Source: Suillus spraguei (taxonomy: Eukaryota; Basidiomycota; Agaricomycetes; Boletales; Suillaceae). From it: DNA of 63,721 bases. The notes under the pieces were generated by a model. It searched no databases, was not told the origin of the DNA, and saw only the letters and a list, made by a program, of their open reading frames with translations. Each line of letters opens with the position of its first letter. Positions within the stretch are counted from its first letter, which is position 1. Shown piece after piece: positions 1-10,647 of this stretch. The DNA lies in contig JABCPU010000385.1 in the NCBI GenBank assembly GCA_016800925.1, positions 1-63,721 on the forward strand, given 5' to 3'. Made by a program: the position numbers and the translations under genes.

Positions 1-93
1 CACCCGCCATCATGTCTTATGTCTCCCATTCAACTGCAGAATGTATTCCTGTTGTGCAAAAATAGTGAGCAGGTTTCCCATTGATGCACGCAG

Positions 94-545
94 TTCATTA
101 CCCATCTTTTGACCTGTCCAGAGTACCCCCCTTTGTCATCTAACTCCCAAGTAAAGCTTCCCCATTTCATCGCTTATGCCCTTCACCACACCAAACTCCA
201 CACTTCAGTAACCTTTGCTGCCCTAGTTCTCTTCCAGCAACTCAAGGCTCACTTTCCCACTGCTCAGGGATCTTCGAGTCACTGTTCTTTTCATATCGGC
301 TTTCATGCTTGCATCAAAGGTGATCTGTGACAATACTTACTCCAACAAATCCTGGAGTATCATAGCCCAGGGCATGTTCCAATTGCAGGAGATCAACCAG
401 ATGGAGCACAAGATGTGTCAGTATCTGGAGTGGGAGCTCAATGTGGATCCAGTAACCTATGTGGAGTTCGAGGATATGGCCAAGAAGGATTTTGTAGGTC
501 AAGGACCTTATCCCACTTACATTCTTCCCTCGTCGTCAATATGGC
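94..545 (+). pseudogene. Pcl/PHO80-type cyclin fragment (frameshifted)
   Basis: The translation resembles the cyclin box of basidiomycete Pcl-type G1 cyclins, which activate a cyclin-dependent kinase. One frame (from about 94) carries LPHFIAYALHHTKLH and a helix ending near FPTAQGSSSH. A second frame continues with ASKVICDNTYSNKSW and INQMEHKMCQYLEWELNVDP, ending near GPYPTY at about 515. The frames join near 283-290, where one extra T in 'actgttctttt' shifts the reading frame. An in-frame TGA at 91-93 precedes the first block, so no clean start is visible. It is a fragment: the N-terminal part and a normal end are missing. It lies just beyond the 3' end of the Plavaka transposase gene on the other strand, so it could be a host remnant or sequence carried by a transposon. 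The family call is from motif memory. Confidence 0.6.
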
Positions 546-751
546 CATCATTATCCTTCACCTCCAAAACCTGCTTTGCCTCTGCTGAATTATTCCTATA
601 TTACCCCACCCACAATGCCAGATATGCCATCACCATGTTATTCAATATCAACTGAGGAAGGCCACCAATCTTCTTTTTGATCTCTCGAAGTAGTGAATAC
701 ATGGTAGTGACTAAATGTAGTAGACACAGCTAAATCAAATCTATTTTTCAA

Positions 752-836
752 CTACAGCACACCATATCCTGCCTGAGCGAGGACATCATCATCTAGCTCC
801 TCATCTGAGTCTGGGATGACTCTATCTAGATTCTCC

Positions 837-868
<32 letters not shown>

Positions 869-2129
869 ATCATCTGTTTCCCTGTTGTCCTCATCTTTGT
901 CAAACTCAACAACCTCCTCTTCTAGGTCTCCCTTGGCACCCTCTATATTAGGATCTTCATCATCATTTGCTGCAGCATCCTGTTGATTAGGTACGCCATC
1001 ACGCTGCAGGAAATCATCCCATTCTTGTGTAATTTTATGACCGACTCCACCACCACGGAAGTGCATAAACATGTCGTGGTCTACAAATCTATTAATCAAG
1101 GTGAGATTGAGATATCGTCCTGAGAATAAAACACTTGACTTACATGTTGACATTTCAATACCTTGGAGACGAGCGAGAAGGTGATCTTTGAGCCGGGGGA
1201 TGAAGTTTTGAAGAAAGTATTATTAGTATATATATGCGCATGTAAATGAAACAACGAACCATTTTAGCAGGATCATCATCTTCAAGATCACTCAACCAGC
1301 CGGTAAGGTCATGTGATGCCCTGGGATATTTTGAGATGTGATAGTGATCGGAGGGGGATGTTTGCTGTTGTCGTGACTGCACTGAGTGTTCAGCAATGAC
1401 CTTGTCCACTTGGGCATTGATCTTTGCGATCAGGCGAGTCCATGCCTCTTGAAGCACCATATTCTTGAGTAGTGTTTTCTTGTTCTTTGGTGTCCTGGGA
1501 TACCACCATTTAGCACACCGATGCTGCAACTCACCCTATGAGAATGCTAGTGAGTACTAACTCGACAATTGATTGCAACACTCACTAGCTGTGTTGAGTA
1601 GTCATTGGTTGTCCCCATCAGTCAGATCGTGTTGGGATAGTCTCCGAGCGCATGATGTTTGTAAGTTTGAAGATTAAGTTTCTTGACCTTTGGGCCTCCC
1701 TTCCCTTTTTGCTTGGAAGATTGACCTTGCTTGGCACTCAGAGCAGCTTCATGCCATCCTCGTGTAGCATACTCCTGGGGAAGTTCAGTAGTGTGGTAGT
1801 GCTCACAGGTACTATTCTGGAATTGTCGAACTGTCTGCCCAAGAGTAATGGTAGCGTGGTTGAAGAGGGAAAGTGTATCGTCAGTGTGCATGCGAAGCTT
1901 GGCAAAACCATGCCAAGTGGCTAAGTCAAAAAGTAGGTCCAAGACAATCGAATTGTGAACTCCAGGTAGCAGACCCTCAAATACAGGAAGAGCACACTAG
2001 CAGTCCATAATATCAGAAATGCGAGATACAAACAAATCTGTCAAATTATCTGAAGAAGATCTTCAAAATCTCGAGCCGCTAATCGCGTCATAGCTGAGGC
2101 ATTTGTATGAAATCATCAAATAGTACCGC
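752..2129 (-). pseudogene. Plavaka transposase, C-terminal segment
   Basis: This is the 3' part of a Plavaka-family (CACTA-like) transposase read on the minus strand. In order it shows NASAMTRLAARDFED (about 2040-2110), LLFDLATWHGFAKLRMHTD (from about 1935), HALGDYPNTI, then LQHRCAKWWYPRT (about 1530), and finally MFMHFRGGGVGHK and a very acidic tail with a run of ten glutamates, ending at 752. Plavaka transposases of Agaricomycetes have these blocks in this order. Small introns separate the ORFs. Two adjacent TGA codons sit at about 2115-2120 (bases 'tcatca' on the + strand), where the family has arginines. A solo LTR at 2130-2605 interrupts the same exon. The gene is dead. Confidence 0.75.
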
Positions 2130-2605
2130 TGTTACGAACTGGGGTGGCGTCACCAGCGACAGTGAAAAGACACAGACGGTCTGCTGGGAGTTCTTACAAT
2201 GTTCAAAAGAGAACAAGGTGAAAGTACAAGGAACACGTTCCGAGTACGATCAAGGGTTCAGCCTCAAAGATAAGTCTAAGAGGTATCCACGAGAATAGAG
2301 ACTAAGGCTAAGGAGTGCTTAGACTTAGAGACGATTCAAGACGACTTAGGTTGGAGACCTAAGCAAAGGAGATTCCAGGTAAAACCCAGTAAGATTAAAG
2401 TAGTGAATCTACTACAAGTACACTGTGCTTAAATAGGCCAATATGTGCGCACAGACCAAGAAAGACATGAGAATGTAAGTGCATATCCAAAGAAGGAAGG
2501 CAACTATAGTACAGATGCGTTGAGCATATGAGTCAGAGTCATGTTACATAATATACAAGGTAAATGAGGATAAGAAAATGAATAGGGGCGCGTACGATTG
2601 TAACA
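2130..2605. repeat. Solo LTR (Ty3 family A) with ACCGC duplication
   Basis: A 476-bp LTR runs from TGTTACGAACTGG to CGATTGTAACA and is very similar to the LTRs of element 1. It is flanked by a perfect 5-bp duplication, ACCGC, at 2125-2129 and 2606-2610, with no internal sequence. That is the signature of an insertion later reduced by LTR-LTR recombination. It is in the same orientation as element 1 (transcription to the left). Removing the LTR and one ACCGC restores a Plavaka exon reading TFGRG. Confidence 0.92.
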
Positions 2606-3463
2606 ACCGCGGCCAAAAGTGGGGATCATCTGATAGCTTCAGACATGGTTAGATTAGTGAACTCGTTAATGTAATTACTCACCGCTCATTCAAATCTTGA
2701 ATTACTCTACCACCTTGAGCATGGAGAATGCGCAAGAGGTGAATGAAAATATGCTTCCAAATGCCAAGTTCAAATTCATGCAGAAGATCAATCATGAACA
2801 TGACGAAGACATTGAAGTCGAATGGTCCCAACTGAATTGAAAACACATTCTGTTTCAGTTTATTAAGCATCAGTATCAAAACACTGGAGACAGATCAATA
2901 CTCACATGGATAGGGACATAGGAATAACCATTGAGAAGACTTTGATGTGAGTACCATCAACAGATGCACCTGACTGAAAAATAAGCCTTCGAGCATCTTC
3001 TACTCGGCGTCGCCAACATTCATTGTCTACCCGTTGCCTAGTCTCATGGTGTTTAATGTCAAGCTTGGTTCCCATATGAGGAACATCAGATTTCTTGATA
3101 AGACAACATGGGCATGGACACTGGCCCAAAAACTTGATGGTTGCAAGAAGAACCCTACAAGGAGCTTGTAAGCATGCAGAAAACAATTGAAGAAAACAAT
3201 TAAATTCACTTCTCCAGATAATCTGCAGAATATGAGAAAAATTGAGGGAAAACACGACATGTGATTCCATTGCTACAATCAATGACTATTCCATGCTCAT
3301 ATGCGTGCATGAAGTCCCCATCAAGTAATAGCTGCCAGATTGCTTGAACAAGTTCACACTTGAGAAATGTGTGGACCTGGTCCATTGTGCCTTTGCCGAA
3401 GATGTCAACATATATGTCTTGGAGATTATCGGGAAGCTGCAGTATATATATCATATATCAATG
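2606..3463 (-). pseudogene. Plavaka transposase, central segment
   Basis: The middle of the same minus-strand Plavaka gene. From high to low coordinate it reads LPDNLQDIYVDIF, HAYEHGIVIDCSNGIT, SADYLEK, then a cysteine-rich block FLGQCPCPCCLIKK (about 3130), then VMFMIDLLHEFELGIWKHIF (about 2820-2760) and VIQDLNER, followed by an intron that starts at 'gtgagt' (about 2685). On the far side of element 1 the upstream exon ends in AYIPS. Joining AYIPS to LPDN with the intron removed (gtatgt...ctgcag) restores the family's usual continuity, so element 1 landed in an intron. Several frame changes mark decay. Confidence 0.75.
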
Positions 3464-3468
3464 ATCAT

Positions 3469-3945
3469 TGTTATGAACTGGGGTGGCGTCACCAGCGACA
3501 GTGAAAAGACACAGGCGGTCTGCTGGGAGGTTCTTACAATGTCCAAAAGAGGACAAGGTGAAAGTACAAGGAACGCGTTCCGAGTACGATCAAGGGTCTG
3601 GCCTCAAGGAAAAGTCCGAGAGGTTCTTTGAGAATAGAGACTAAGGCTAAGGAGTGCTTAGACTTAGAGACGATTCAAGGACGACTTAGGTTGGAGACCT
3701 AAGCAAAGGAGATTCCAGGTAAAACCCAGTAAGATTAAAGTAAGGAATCTACTACAAGTACACTGTGCTTAAATAGGCCAATATGTGCGCACAGACCAAG
3801 AGAGGCGTGGGAAAGTAAGTGCGTATCCAAATAAGGAAGGCAACTATAGTACAGATGCGTTGAGCATATGAGTCAGAGTCATGTGACATGATATACAAGT
3901 AAGGAAACAAAGAGACAATGAATAGGGGTACGTACAACTGTAACA
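3469..3945 (-). repeat. Element 1 3' LTR
   Basis: A 477-bp LTR with TG...CA ends. On the + strand it starts TGTTATGAACTGG and ends CAACTGTAACA. It is the 3' LTR because the polypurine tract lies directly to its right and coding runs leftward. Confidence 0.93.
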
Positions 3946-3960
3946 TTACCCCCTTTTTAC
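3946..3960 (-). other. Element 1 polypurine tract
   Basis: On the minus strand the bases directly before the 3' LTR read GTAAAAAGGGGGTAA, the expected plus-strand primer of reverse transcription. Elements 2 and 3 have GTAAAACGGGGGTAA (32304-32318) and GTAAAATGGGGGTAA (52557-52571) in the same place. Confidence 0.8.
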
Positions 3961-3978
3961 ATTGAAAGTCACCGACTT

Positions 3979-5448
3979 TCAAACATCTCTGTTGTCGTTG
4001 TAGATGGGGTTGTAGTTGTCATAATTAGCAACGTCTTCATCAGCAGCACTTCCTCCTAGCATATAAGCCGCTTCCTCCTCTGCTACAGTCCTCGCCCGTT
4101 GACCTTCCTTTTGTCGTCGACGGTTAATAAGATACTGTTCCCACCTACGCAATGCATCATAAAATCCATTGTCCTTCCAGGTAAGCGTAAACGGAGGTTC
4201 CCCACGATGCTGAGGGCAGTAAATGGACAGATGAGTAGGAGCGTGTCGCAGACAGATTTGGCATTGATAGTCGGGACAATTCTTCTGTCGATGTCTGACG
4301 ATGCCACAGATTCGACATTTCATATTTTCATCAGTGTTGGACGTGGACATGCATAATGGTGATGGTGAGATAATGGGTGTAGGACTGGTGGATCTAGCAC
4401 GCTTCTTCCCTTTCTTTCGTGTCATGCATTTTAAGGCAAAAGCATTGTCGCGTTGAAGCTGTGCCTGTTGCTTAGTGGTCAGGGTGTACGCGGATGCGGG
4501 GAGGTCGGGAGTGGTTCCACGTTCAGCAACCACAAGGAGTTCGTTGGAGGAAGCAGGGCAGGTGATGCCGAAGTCTTTTACTAAGACCGGCGAGACGGGA
4601 TCCATTGGACCAAATGACGACGGGATAGACATGGGAGGGTGTATGTGAAGGTCGTGAAGTCGAGGACCGAGCACTACCAGCTCAGTGACAGGGATTTCTA
4701 ATAGTTTTGCGGCCTCACACTGTTCTTCTGTGCAAGGTTCATATAGCCATGCGGGATGATCATGGGAGACTGTGACGGGGGGTGGTGAAGTCGGTTGTTC
4801 AATAGGGGATGGGGTTCGGGGAGAAGCAAGGTCGGCTTGCGTTTGTTGTAGATCAGTGATGGCTTCCTTGACTAAGTTTCTGGCTGCTCTGGTTTCAGCG
4901 ACGGATTGTTGGATAGTTTCGACAACTGCGTTGGTGAGTTGCCCGATCTCTTGGACAGAAGTGCATAAGCCAGTAAGGGTGCAAACACTAGAATACACAT
5001 GCAAAGAAGCGGGTGCTGGAATAGGAAGTGGCGTATCTTCCTGCGGAGAGGGAGGTCGAGCAACGCCTGCTCGACGTTCGGCAACGATGTGAATAGCTTC
5101 TTCAACATCGCTCTTAAAAGAATTGGGAAACAGCAACATAGCGTAAGCACGAATGCATTTTTGAAGATGAAGGAGGCGGTGGCGGTGCGTGACTTCTGTG
5201 ATATCTTTGGCGGTGACTTCGATAAGGGCTGCGGTACAAATGATGTTGACAAGGAGTAAAGCGGGGAAAGCGCCTCTTTCAGTGAGGATTCTTTTGATTT
5301 CAAGGGCGTGTCCTTCACAGAGAAGGGCGGCTTCAATGTAGGAGGTGTTGTCGATTTCAGTGGTAAGGGTTCCATAGTTTTCTGCTTCGGAGTCATAGTC
5401 ATTGTTGGCAACAGTGACGGGGGTGATGTATGCAGTGGGGAAAGACAT
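3979..5448 (-). CDS. Element 1 third ORF: zinc-knuckle-like protein, 489 aa
   Basis: An uninterrupted 489-codon ORF begins 55 nt after the pol stop and ends 33 nt before the 3' LTR, on the retrotransposon's sense strand. The N-terminal third contains a hydrophobic stretch (LLLVNIICTAALIEV, about residues 64-78) and a PRPPSPQ-type proline-rich hinge (about 131). The middle is low in recognisable motifs. Near residues 375-410 lie a canonical C-X2-C-X4-H-X4-C knuckle (CRICGIVRHRQKNC) and a second motif spaced C-X2-C-X6-H-X4-C (CQICLRHAPTHLSIYC). Then comes FTLTWKDNGFYDALRRWEQ and an acidic tail. Elements 2 and 3 encode homologues, and both zinc motifs are kept in element 2. I see no signal peptide or clear envelope feature, so env is unlikely. 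The function is unknown; nucleic-acid binding is an inference from the knuckles. The ATG at 5448 matches the homologues' start (PTAYI just inside). Confidence 0.85.
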   Translation of the reverse strand: MSFPTAYITPVTVANNDYDSEAENYGTLTTEIDNTSYIEAALLCEGHALEIKRILTERGAFPALLLVNIICTAALIEVTAKDITEVTHRHRLLHLQKCIRAYAMLLFPNSFKSDVEEAIHIVAERRAGVARPPSPQEDTPLPIPAPASLHVYSSVCTLTGLCTSVQEIGQLTNAVVETIQQSVAETRAARNLVKEAITDLQQTQADLASPRTPSPIEQPTSPPPVTVSHDHPAWLYEPCTEEQCEAAKLLEIPVTELVVLGPRLHDLHIHPPMSIPSSFGPMDPVSPVLVKDFGITCPASSNELLVVAERGTTPDLPASAYTLTTKQQAQLQRDNAFALKCMTRKKGKKRARSTSPTPIISPSPLCMSTSNTDENMKCRICGIVRHRQKNCPDYQCQICLRHAPTHLSIYCPQHRGEPPFTLTWKDNGFYDALRRWEQYLINRRRQKEGQRARTVAEEEAAYMLGGSAADEDVANYDNYNPIYNDNRDV

Positions 5449-5503
5449 TTAGAGCGATTGTAGTTGATCAAGTGCTAGTGCGAGTTGATTGACTGAAGGA
5501 TAA

Positions 5504-8500
5504 TCAGAGGGCGTGTTGTTTCTTATAAGCATTCAAGATTCGAGCGGAGTTCTTCAAGTTCTTTTCGGGGAGCCATTCGTTATCTCCCGATGAGTATCCT
5601 TTCCAGGAAATGAGATAGCGTCGGCGAGTACCGGTTCCTTTGTGAGAAAGAATTGCTTCTATTTCATATTCTTCTTCTTCTTCAATGATGTCAGGTGGTG
5701 GTTCAGAGAAGTTCGGACCATGTACGTCCGTTTCGCTATAGGACAATAAGACAGAAGCATGGAACGTAGGATGAATTTTCCACTGCGGAGGGAGTTTGAG
5801 TGTGAACGTGATAGGTGATAAGACATCGATGATCGGGAAAGGTCCATATCGCTTTGGCGCAAGTTTCCTTGATGGGAGTTTGAGTCTAAGATTGGCAGCA
5901 GATAGCCAAACCTTATCTCCGATCTTCCACGGAATGTACTTATCTCCTCGGGATCATTTGGCCATTGTTTGCATTGCAATGTCATGGCAGGCGATTGCTT
6001 CTTCTCTTATCTTCTGCAGGGATTGTACTCGATCTTCTGCTGCGGGGACCGATGAATCGGGGATAAGGTGAGGGATAGCGCGTGGTTCATATCCCATCAT
6101 CAGATAGAAGGGTGATGCATTCCTTGCATCATGTTTTCGGTGATTGTGGACGAATTCGGCGATTGGCAGATGTTCTACCCAATCTTCGGGATTGTTGCGG
6201 CAATAAATGCGTAGGTATGTTTCTAGTTCTTGATTAAGCCTTTCCGTTTGACCATCAGTCTGGGGGTGATAGGCTGTAGATGGAGCGATGATGTAATCGA
6301 GGAGTCGGGCAAGCTCTTTAGAGAAGCATGATAGGAACTGCGGACCTCGATCCGAGATAACTTTGTCATGGAGTCCAAATCGTCAGAAAACATGTTTCAA
6401 GAATAGCTTAGCGATCCCTTCGGAAGTGATGGTCTTTAGACAAGGGATAATAATTACCCCCTTCGTAAGGCCATGGTCTACCACGACCATAATACTGTCA
6501 AAGCCTCCAGAGACAGGGAGGTCAGTGATCAGATCAACAGAGACCTGGGAAAAAGGTCGAGTCGCAGACGAGGGAATCGGGGTAAGCGGGGGCCGGACTG
6601 GGTGAGTATCCGCTTTCATTTGCTGACAAAGGGCGCATCCTTCTACGTATTTCCGAATATAAGACCCCATAGTGGGCCACCAGGCTTCCCGTTTAACGAG
6701 TTCTTCAGTTTTGAATCTACCGGGATGTCCCGCGGTAGGATGATCATGATACCTTTTCAGGATATCGGGACGATGTGCCGGTGGAATGTAGGCACGATTC
6801 TTAAAGTAGAGGACACTCTCCTCAATTTTCCAGTCAGAGAGTGCAGACTTCATAGGGGGAAGGCACACACCATCGAGGGCGTCAGATGCTGTTTTAAAAA
6901 CAGGGTCGTCAAGGGGGTCAGAGGATGATAACACATCCTTCAGGTCGGTGTCAATAAGACGAACGAATAGAGCGTCAGGGAGAAGGGTCTGGTCCTCGTT
7001 ATCATCCTTACCGGTGTCGTAGTCGGGTCGGCGAGAGAGTGCATCAGGTATTGCCAATTTAGTACCTGCAACGTGATGCAGTTCGATGTTGTAAATGGAC
7101 AGAATCAATTGCCAACGTGCTTGGCGACGGGTAAGCTTCTGTGCACTTCTAAAGTACAGAAGGTTCTTGTGGTCGGTGAATACCAGGACGGGGTGAGGGT
7201 TCCCTTCGAGATAATGACGCCATTCATTCAATGCCCAGATTACGGCAAGAAGTTCCCGATCGAAGATCTGATAATTGCGTTCTGCAGGGTTCAAGGACTG
7301 TGAGAGATATGCACATGGGTGATAAACGCCATTTTCATCAGTCTGCAAGAGAACTCCGCCAGTTGCTACAAGCGAAGGGTCGGTAGCAATAGCAAATTGT
7401 TGGGAGGGATCAGGGTTACGGAGTACTGGTTGCGAGGTGAAGCGTCGTTTCAGTTCTTCGAAGGTGTCCATACATTCGGTTGACCAATCAAAGGCCTTAT
7501 CTTTCTTTGTTAAATCGATAAGAGGTCGGGCGATGTCAGAATAGTGGGAAATGAACGTGCAGTAGAAGTTGCAAAAGCCGAGGAATGACTGAACATCTTT
7601 TACAGATTTTGGAACTGGCCATTCGGAGATTCCCTTTGTCTTGGCAGTGTCCATAGCAACTTGTCCGGGGCGAATTATCATTCCAAGATATTCCACTTCT
7701 TCTGCATCAAAGGTACATTTTTCCGGTTTCAAGAACAGATGTTCTTTTCGTATTTTCATCAAAACCCGTCTTGTCCGTTCACGATGTTCTTCCATAGTTG
7801 TAGAGAAAATCAGGATATCGTCCATGTAGATAACCATCCATCCTTCATTGATTTCCTGCTGGAAGGTGCGATTCATGTATGCTTGGAAAGTTGCCGGGGA
7901 ATTACAAAGGCCAAAGAACATGACGTTCGGTTCAAAGAGACCGAATTCCGTAGTAAAAGCAGCTTTCCACCTATCATCAGGATGGATGCGAATATTGTTA
8001 TAGCCGGACCAGATATCCATTTTCATAAAGAATTGTGCGTTGTGAAGGCGTGCGACGAGGGAAATAGGAAGCGGGAGAGGATAGGCATTCTTGACTGTCC
8101 AATCATTGATGTAGCAATAATCTTGACAGGGACGCAATTCTCCACTCTTCTTTCCCACAAAGAAGAAACCACTGGCTTGGGGTGACTTCGATTCCGAGAT
8201 GAAACCTTTCACAACATTTTCATCAATAAATGTTTTGATGGCAGCGCGTTCTTTTTCCGACAGTGGGTAAACCTTAGACGTGCGAGGGATAAAACCGGGT
8301 TTAGGATCGATCTGATGATCTATACCAGGGCGTTCAGGGGGCAGTTTGTTCAGTCCGTCTTTAGCAAAGACGTCTGCAAAGTCATGCAGATAGTCCGGGA
8401 CCAATTCTTCGAAGGATTTCTTTTTCTTTTCCTTTTCATCCGTGGCGAATTCCTGAGCTTTGTTACTGTATTTTGGAGGAGAAAGGGGTGTTGCAGAATA

Positions 8501-9616
8501 GTTGGGGAGTTGGTTGAGTCAGGAAGTTCCATCGCGTGTAAGGGGTGTGTCCATGGATACTTCTTCTATAATTCTCATGCTAACCCCATCGGTGTCATAT
8601 TCCACAAGAAATTCTCCATCTCCAAGTTCATAGGAGGAAATTTCACGTACTTCTGGCGCATGCCAGACATCTTGCATTGTGTTGAATTGGTCATCATCCT
8701 CTGTTGGGATCAACGAGGGCACGGGTTCTTCTTCATCGGGGATTTCTTCAATTGAAGCTGAAGGAGTATTTTGAAGAGTTTTCGGAGGGACGTAGAATTT
8801 GGATAGTTTCGGTACATTGGTATCTCGTCCGGGGATCTCTTCTTCTGCTTTTCTTTTTCCATACTTCTGTTGCTCTATTGGCCATTGCTCAATAGGCTCT
8901 TGTCCGAGTCGATACTCGGGTTCAGATTCATTCTTGCGCTTTTCTGCGCGGGGAATCGGTGATACTGGTCGTGGCAATTGTACACGGGGAGCAGGGTCTG
9001 TAGTACATGGCATTTGTATTTCCGGTTCGGGTTCTTTAGGAATAGGAATCGTGAGGGATCTCGGAAGCTGAGAGTGTTGCCATCTCTTAGGGTGGTGATT
9101 GAAGAGCAGGGGTAATCCGTTCTCCTTCCGATCGCTGTCCAAATCGATTTCTATTTCATCTGATTTTGTTGTCCGAGGGAGGACTAGTGTTTCAGCGGCC
9201 CAATCTATACTTGGGTTCATTGCACATAACCACGGAATCCCTAGAAGGATTTGATCTCTTCTTCCTAGTTTGGTGATATTGAATTTCCCATACATGGTTC
9301 GTTCATCGATTTTGACCACTAGCATGCAATAGTGCGTGATCGGTCCTCCTTTAATAAGAGTTCCATCTGCTGTAGTAACTCGAAATGGTGTCTTGAGTTT
9401 TCGTCGTGTGATTTGATGGAGTTTCACAAGCTCTTCAGAGATGAATGTTCCTGCCGCTCCTGAATCAATGACGGCGGTGGTGTCGACAGATTTCAAGCGA
9501 GTACGCGAGTGAAGGGTGATAGGGACACGAAGTTCTTTTCTTTCACCCACAGCGCGTACAAGTCTTAGTAATACATTGGGAGAAACATATGTCGAGTCTT
9601 TGTTTCTCCAAGTCAA
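5504..9616 (-). pseudogene. Element 1 pol: PR-RT-RNase H-INT-chromodomain
   Basis: One long frame on the minus strand, in the -1 frame relative to gag. Domains in order: aspartic protease with AVIDSGAAGTFIS (about 9480); reverse transcriptase with VIYMDDILIFS (about 7820); RNase H with FTDHKNLLYF (about 7170); integrase zinc finger HPTAGHPGRF...CALCQQM (about 6740-6620); and integrase core with [18 protein letters not shown] and a glutamate in QTERLNQELE. A chromodomain follows (YEIEAIL...RYLISWKGYSSGDNEW, about 5670-5570), which classes it as a chromovirus. Three TGA stops break it, at 8519-8521, 6383-6385 and 5954-5956; the homologous copies support former CGA at least for 5954. Otherwise the frame is continuous, so decay is slight. 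Confidence 0.9.
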
Positions 9617-9625
9617 AAATCCACG
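9609..9625 (-). promoter_or_regulatory. Likely -1 frameshift site between gag and pol
   Basis: On the minus strand gag ends GTG GAT TTT TGA and pol continues in the -1 frame as TTT TTG ACT TGG. A Phe codon on TTT can slip back one base onto TTT right at the stop codon. Element 2 keeps the same layout (GAG GAT TTT TAA CTT GG at about 26165-26180), again with a stop directly after TTT. A frameshift here is an inference. MAGGY-type chromoviruses are known to use -1 shifts. Confidence 0.5.
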
Positions 9626-10449
9626 ACGATCCGTCTGACAGTTTCCTCATCATCTTCTTCTTCTTTGACTTCAGTTTGTCGAAGCGGGGTTTTCTTCTTT
9701 CTGTCAGGACAGTTATGAATACGATGTCCTGTCTTCTTGCATCCGAAGCATTGTCCCTTCTTCATGCATTCGGATCTCTCTGTGTCGGAGATTCGATCTA
9801 CGACCATTGCATTGGAATCACGGTTTGGTGTGTAACGTGCATTTCCATAGTTCTTTTTCTTCTGTTGTGGAGCATGACGTGTCCTCATGGCTTGAAGGCG
9901 ATGATAGGAATTGTCAATGGAAACGCATTGCAGCACAACGTCTCGAAATACTTCTGAGACGTCCCCTAGTGCGAAAAGCTTGGTAAGGATGCCCCAACTC
10001 AGGCCATCTTGGAAGAATTGGATCTTTGTTGCATTATCGGTGATATGAGCCTTGGCTGCAAGTGCCTCAAAATCAGCGATGTAAGTGTGAAGATCTCCAC
10101 TTCCTTGTTTGAGATCTCTGAGTTTCGTGAGTGCAGTTCCTTTGGTATCCACTGACTCGAAGGCTTCTTTGAAGCTTTTCATAAAATCCACCATTGTCCC
10201 ATAACCAACTTTTTGTCCAGAGGTGTCGGTTGATTGAGCATGGTCAAGGAATTGTTCTTTCCAAGATTTGGCATTCTTCTCGGTCATGAAGGATGTTATG
10301 AAAATGATCTTTTGCTTGTCGGTGGTATAAAGCTTTTCGTTGATGTCAAAGTGCAAGTTGCACGACTGGATAAACTCGCGAGAGTTATCGCGATCTCCAT
10401 CAAAACCTTATGGTTGACCGATCTTGTATTCAAATTCTTTGGTCACCAT
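9613..10449 (-). pseudogene. Element 1 gag (early nonsense codon)
   Basis: Gag of the Ty3/gypsy element. The likely start is ATG 10449 (MVTKEFEYKIG), which aligns with the gag start of element 2. A TAA at 10408-10410 stops it after about 13 codons; downstream the frame is open to 9613. Capsid-like residues include a block resembling retrotrans_gag (WKEQFLDHA...FMKSFKEAF and LRDLKQGSGDLHTYIADFEAL). A zinc knuckle CFGCKKTGHRIHNC (C-X2-C-X4-H-X4-C) lies at about 9745. It ends in VVDF at a TGA, where pol overlaps in the -1 frame. Confidence 0.85.
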
Positions 10450-10635
10450 GTTTGATGATTCGTCTGGTGAGTTATACTTTCTCAGTGCCTACACGCGCTG
10501 TCTTGCTGTCCGTTAGGGCTTGTCTTCTGTCAGAGGGCTTCTCTTGACAATCGGTTTAGCGTACGCGTACACTAATCTGCTTATCTAAGCAATCAGGGTT
10601 CGGGGTCGAAGACTGGATAGTCGACGATCAGATAG

Positions 10636-10646
10636 ACTTTAATCTT
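10636..10646 (-). other. Self-complementary primer-binding site
   Basis: One base inside the 5' LTR the minus strand reads AAGATTAAAGT. Its reverse complement, ACTTTAATCTT, occurs in the LTR just downstream of the TATA box, at the expected transcript start (10910-10920 read on the minus strand). In Tf1/sushi retrotransposons the 5' end of the mRNA folds back to this site and primes reverse transcription, replacing a tRNA. Confidence 0.8.
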
Positions 10647-10647
10647 T

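Noticed and set aside
752..1153. Independent acidic protein gene
   Set aside because: The frame contains the FRGGGVGHK block that ends Plavaka transposases, so it is the last exon of that gene.
3979..5448. Third ORF as a retroviral-type env gene
   Set aside because: No signal peptide, no terminal membrane anchor and no furin-like site. Zinc-knuckle-like motifs point to nucleic-acid binding instead.
7073..8755. Plus-strand ORFs antisense to element 1 pol
   Set aside because: They are shadows of a highly conserved RT/RNase H frame and contain no domain of their own.
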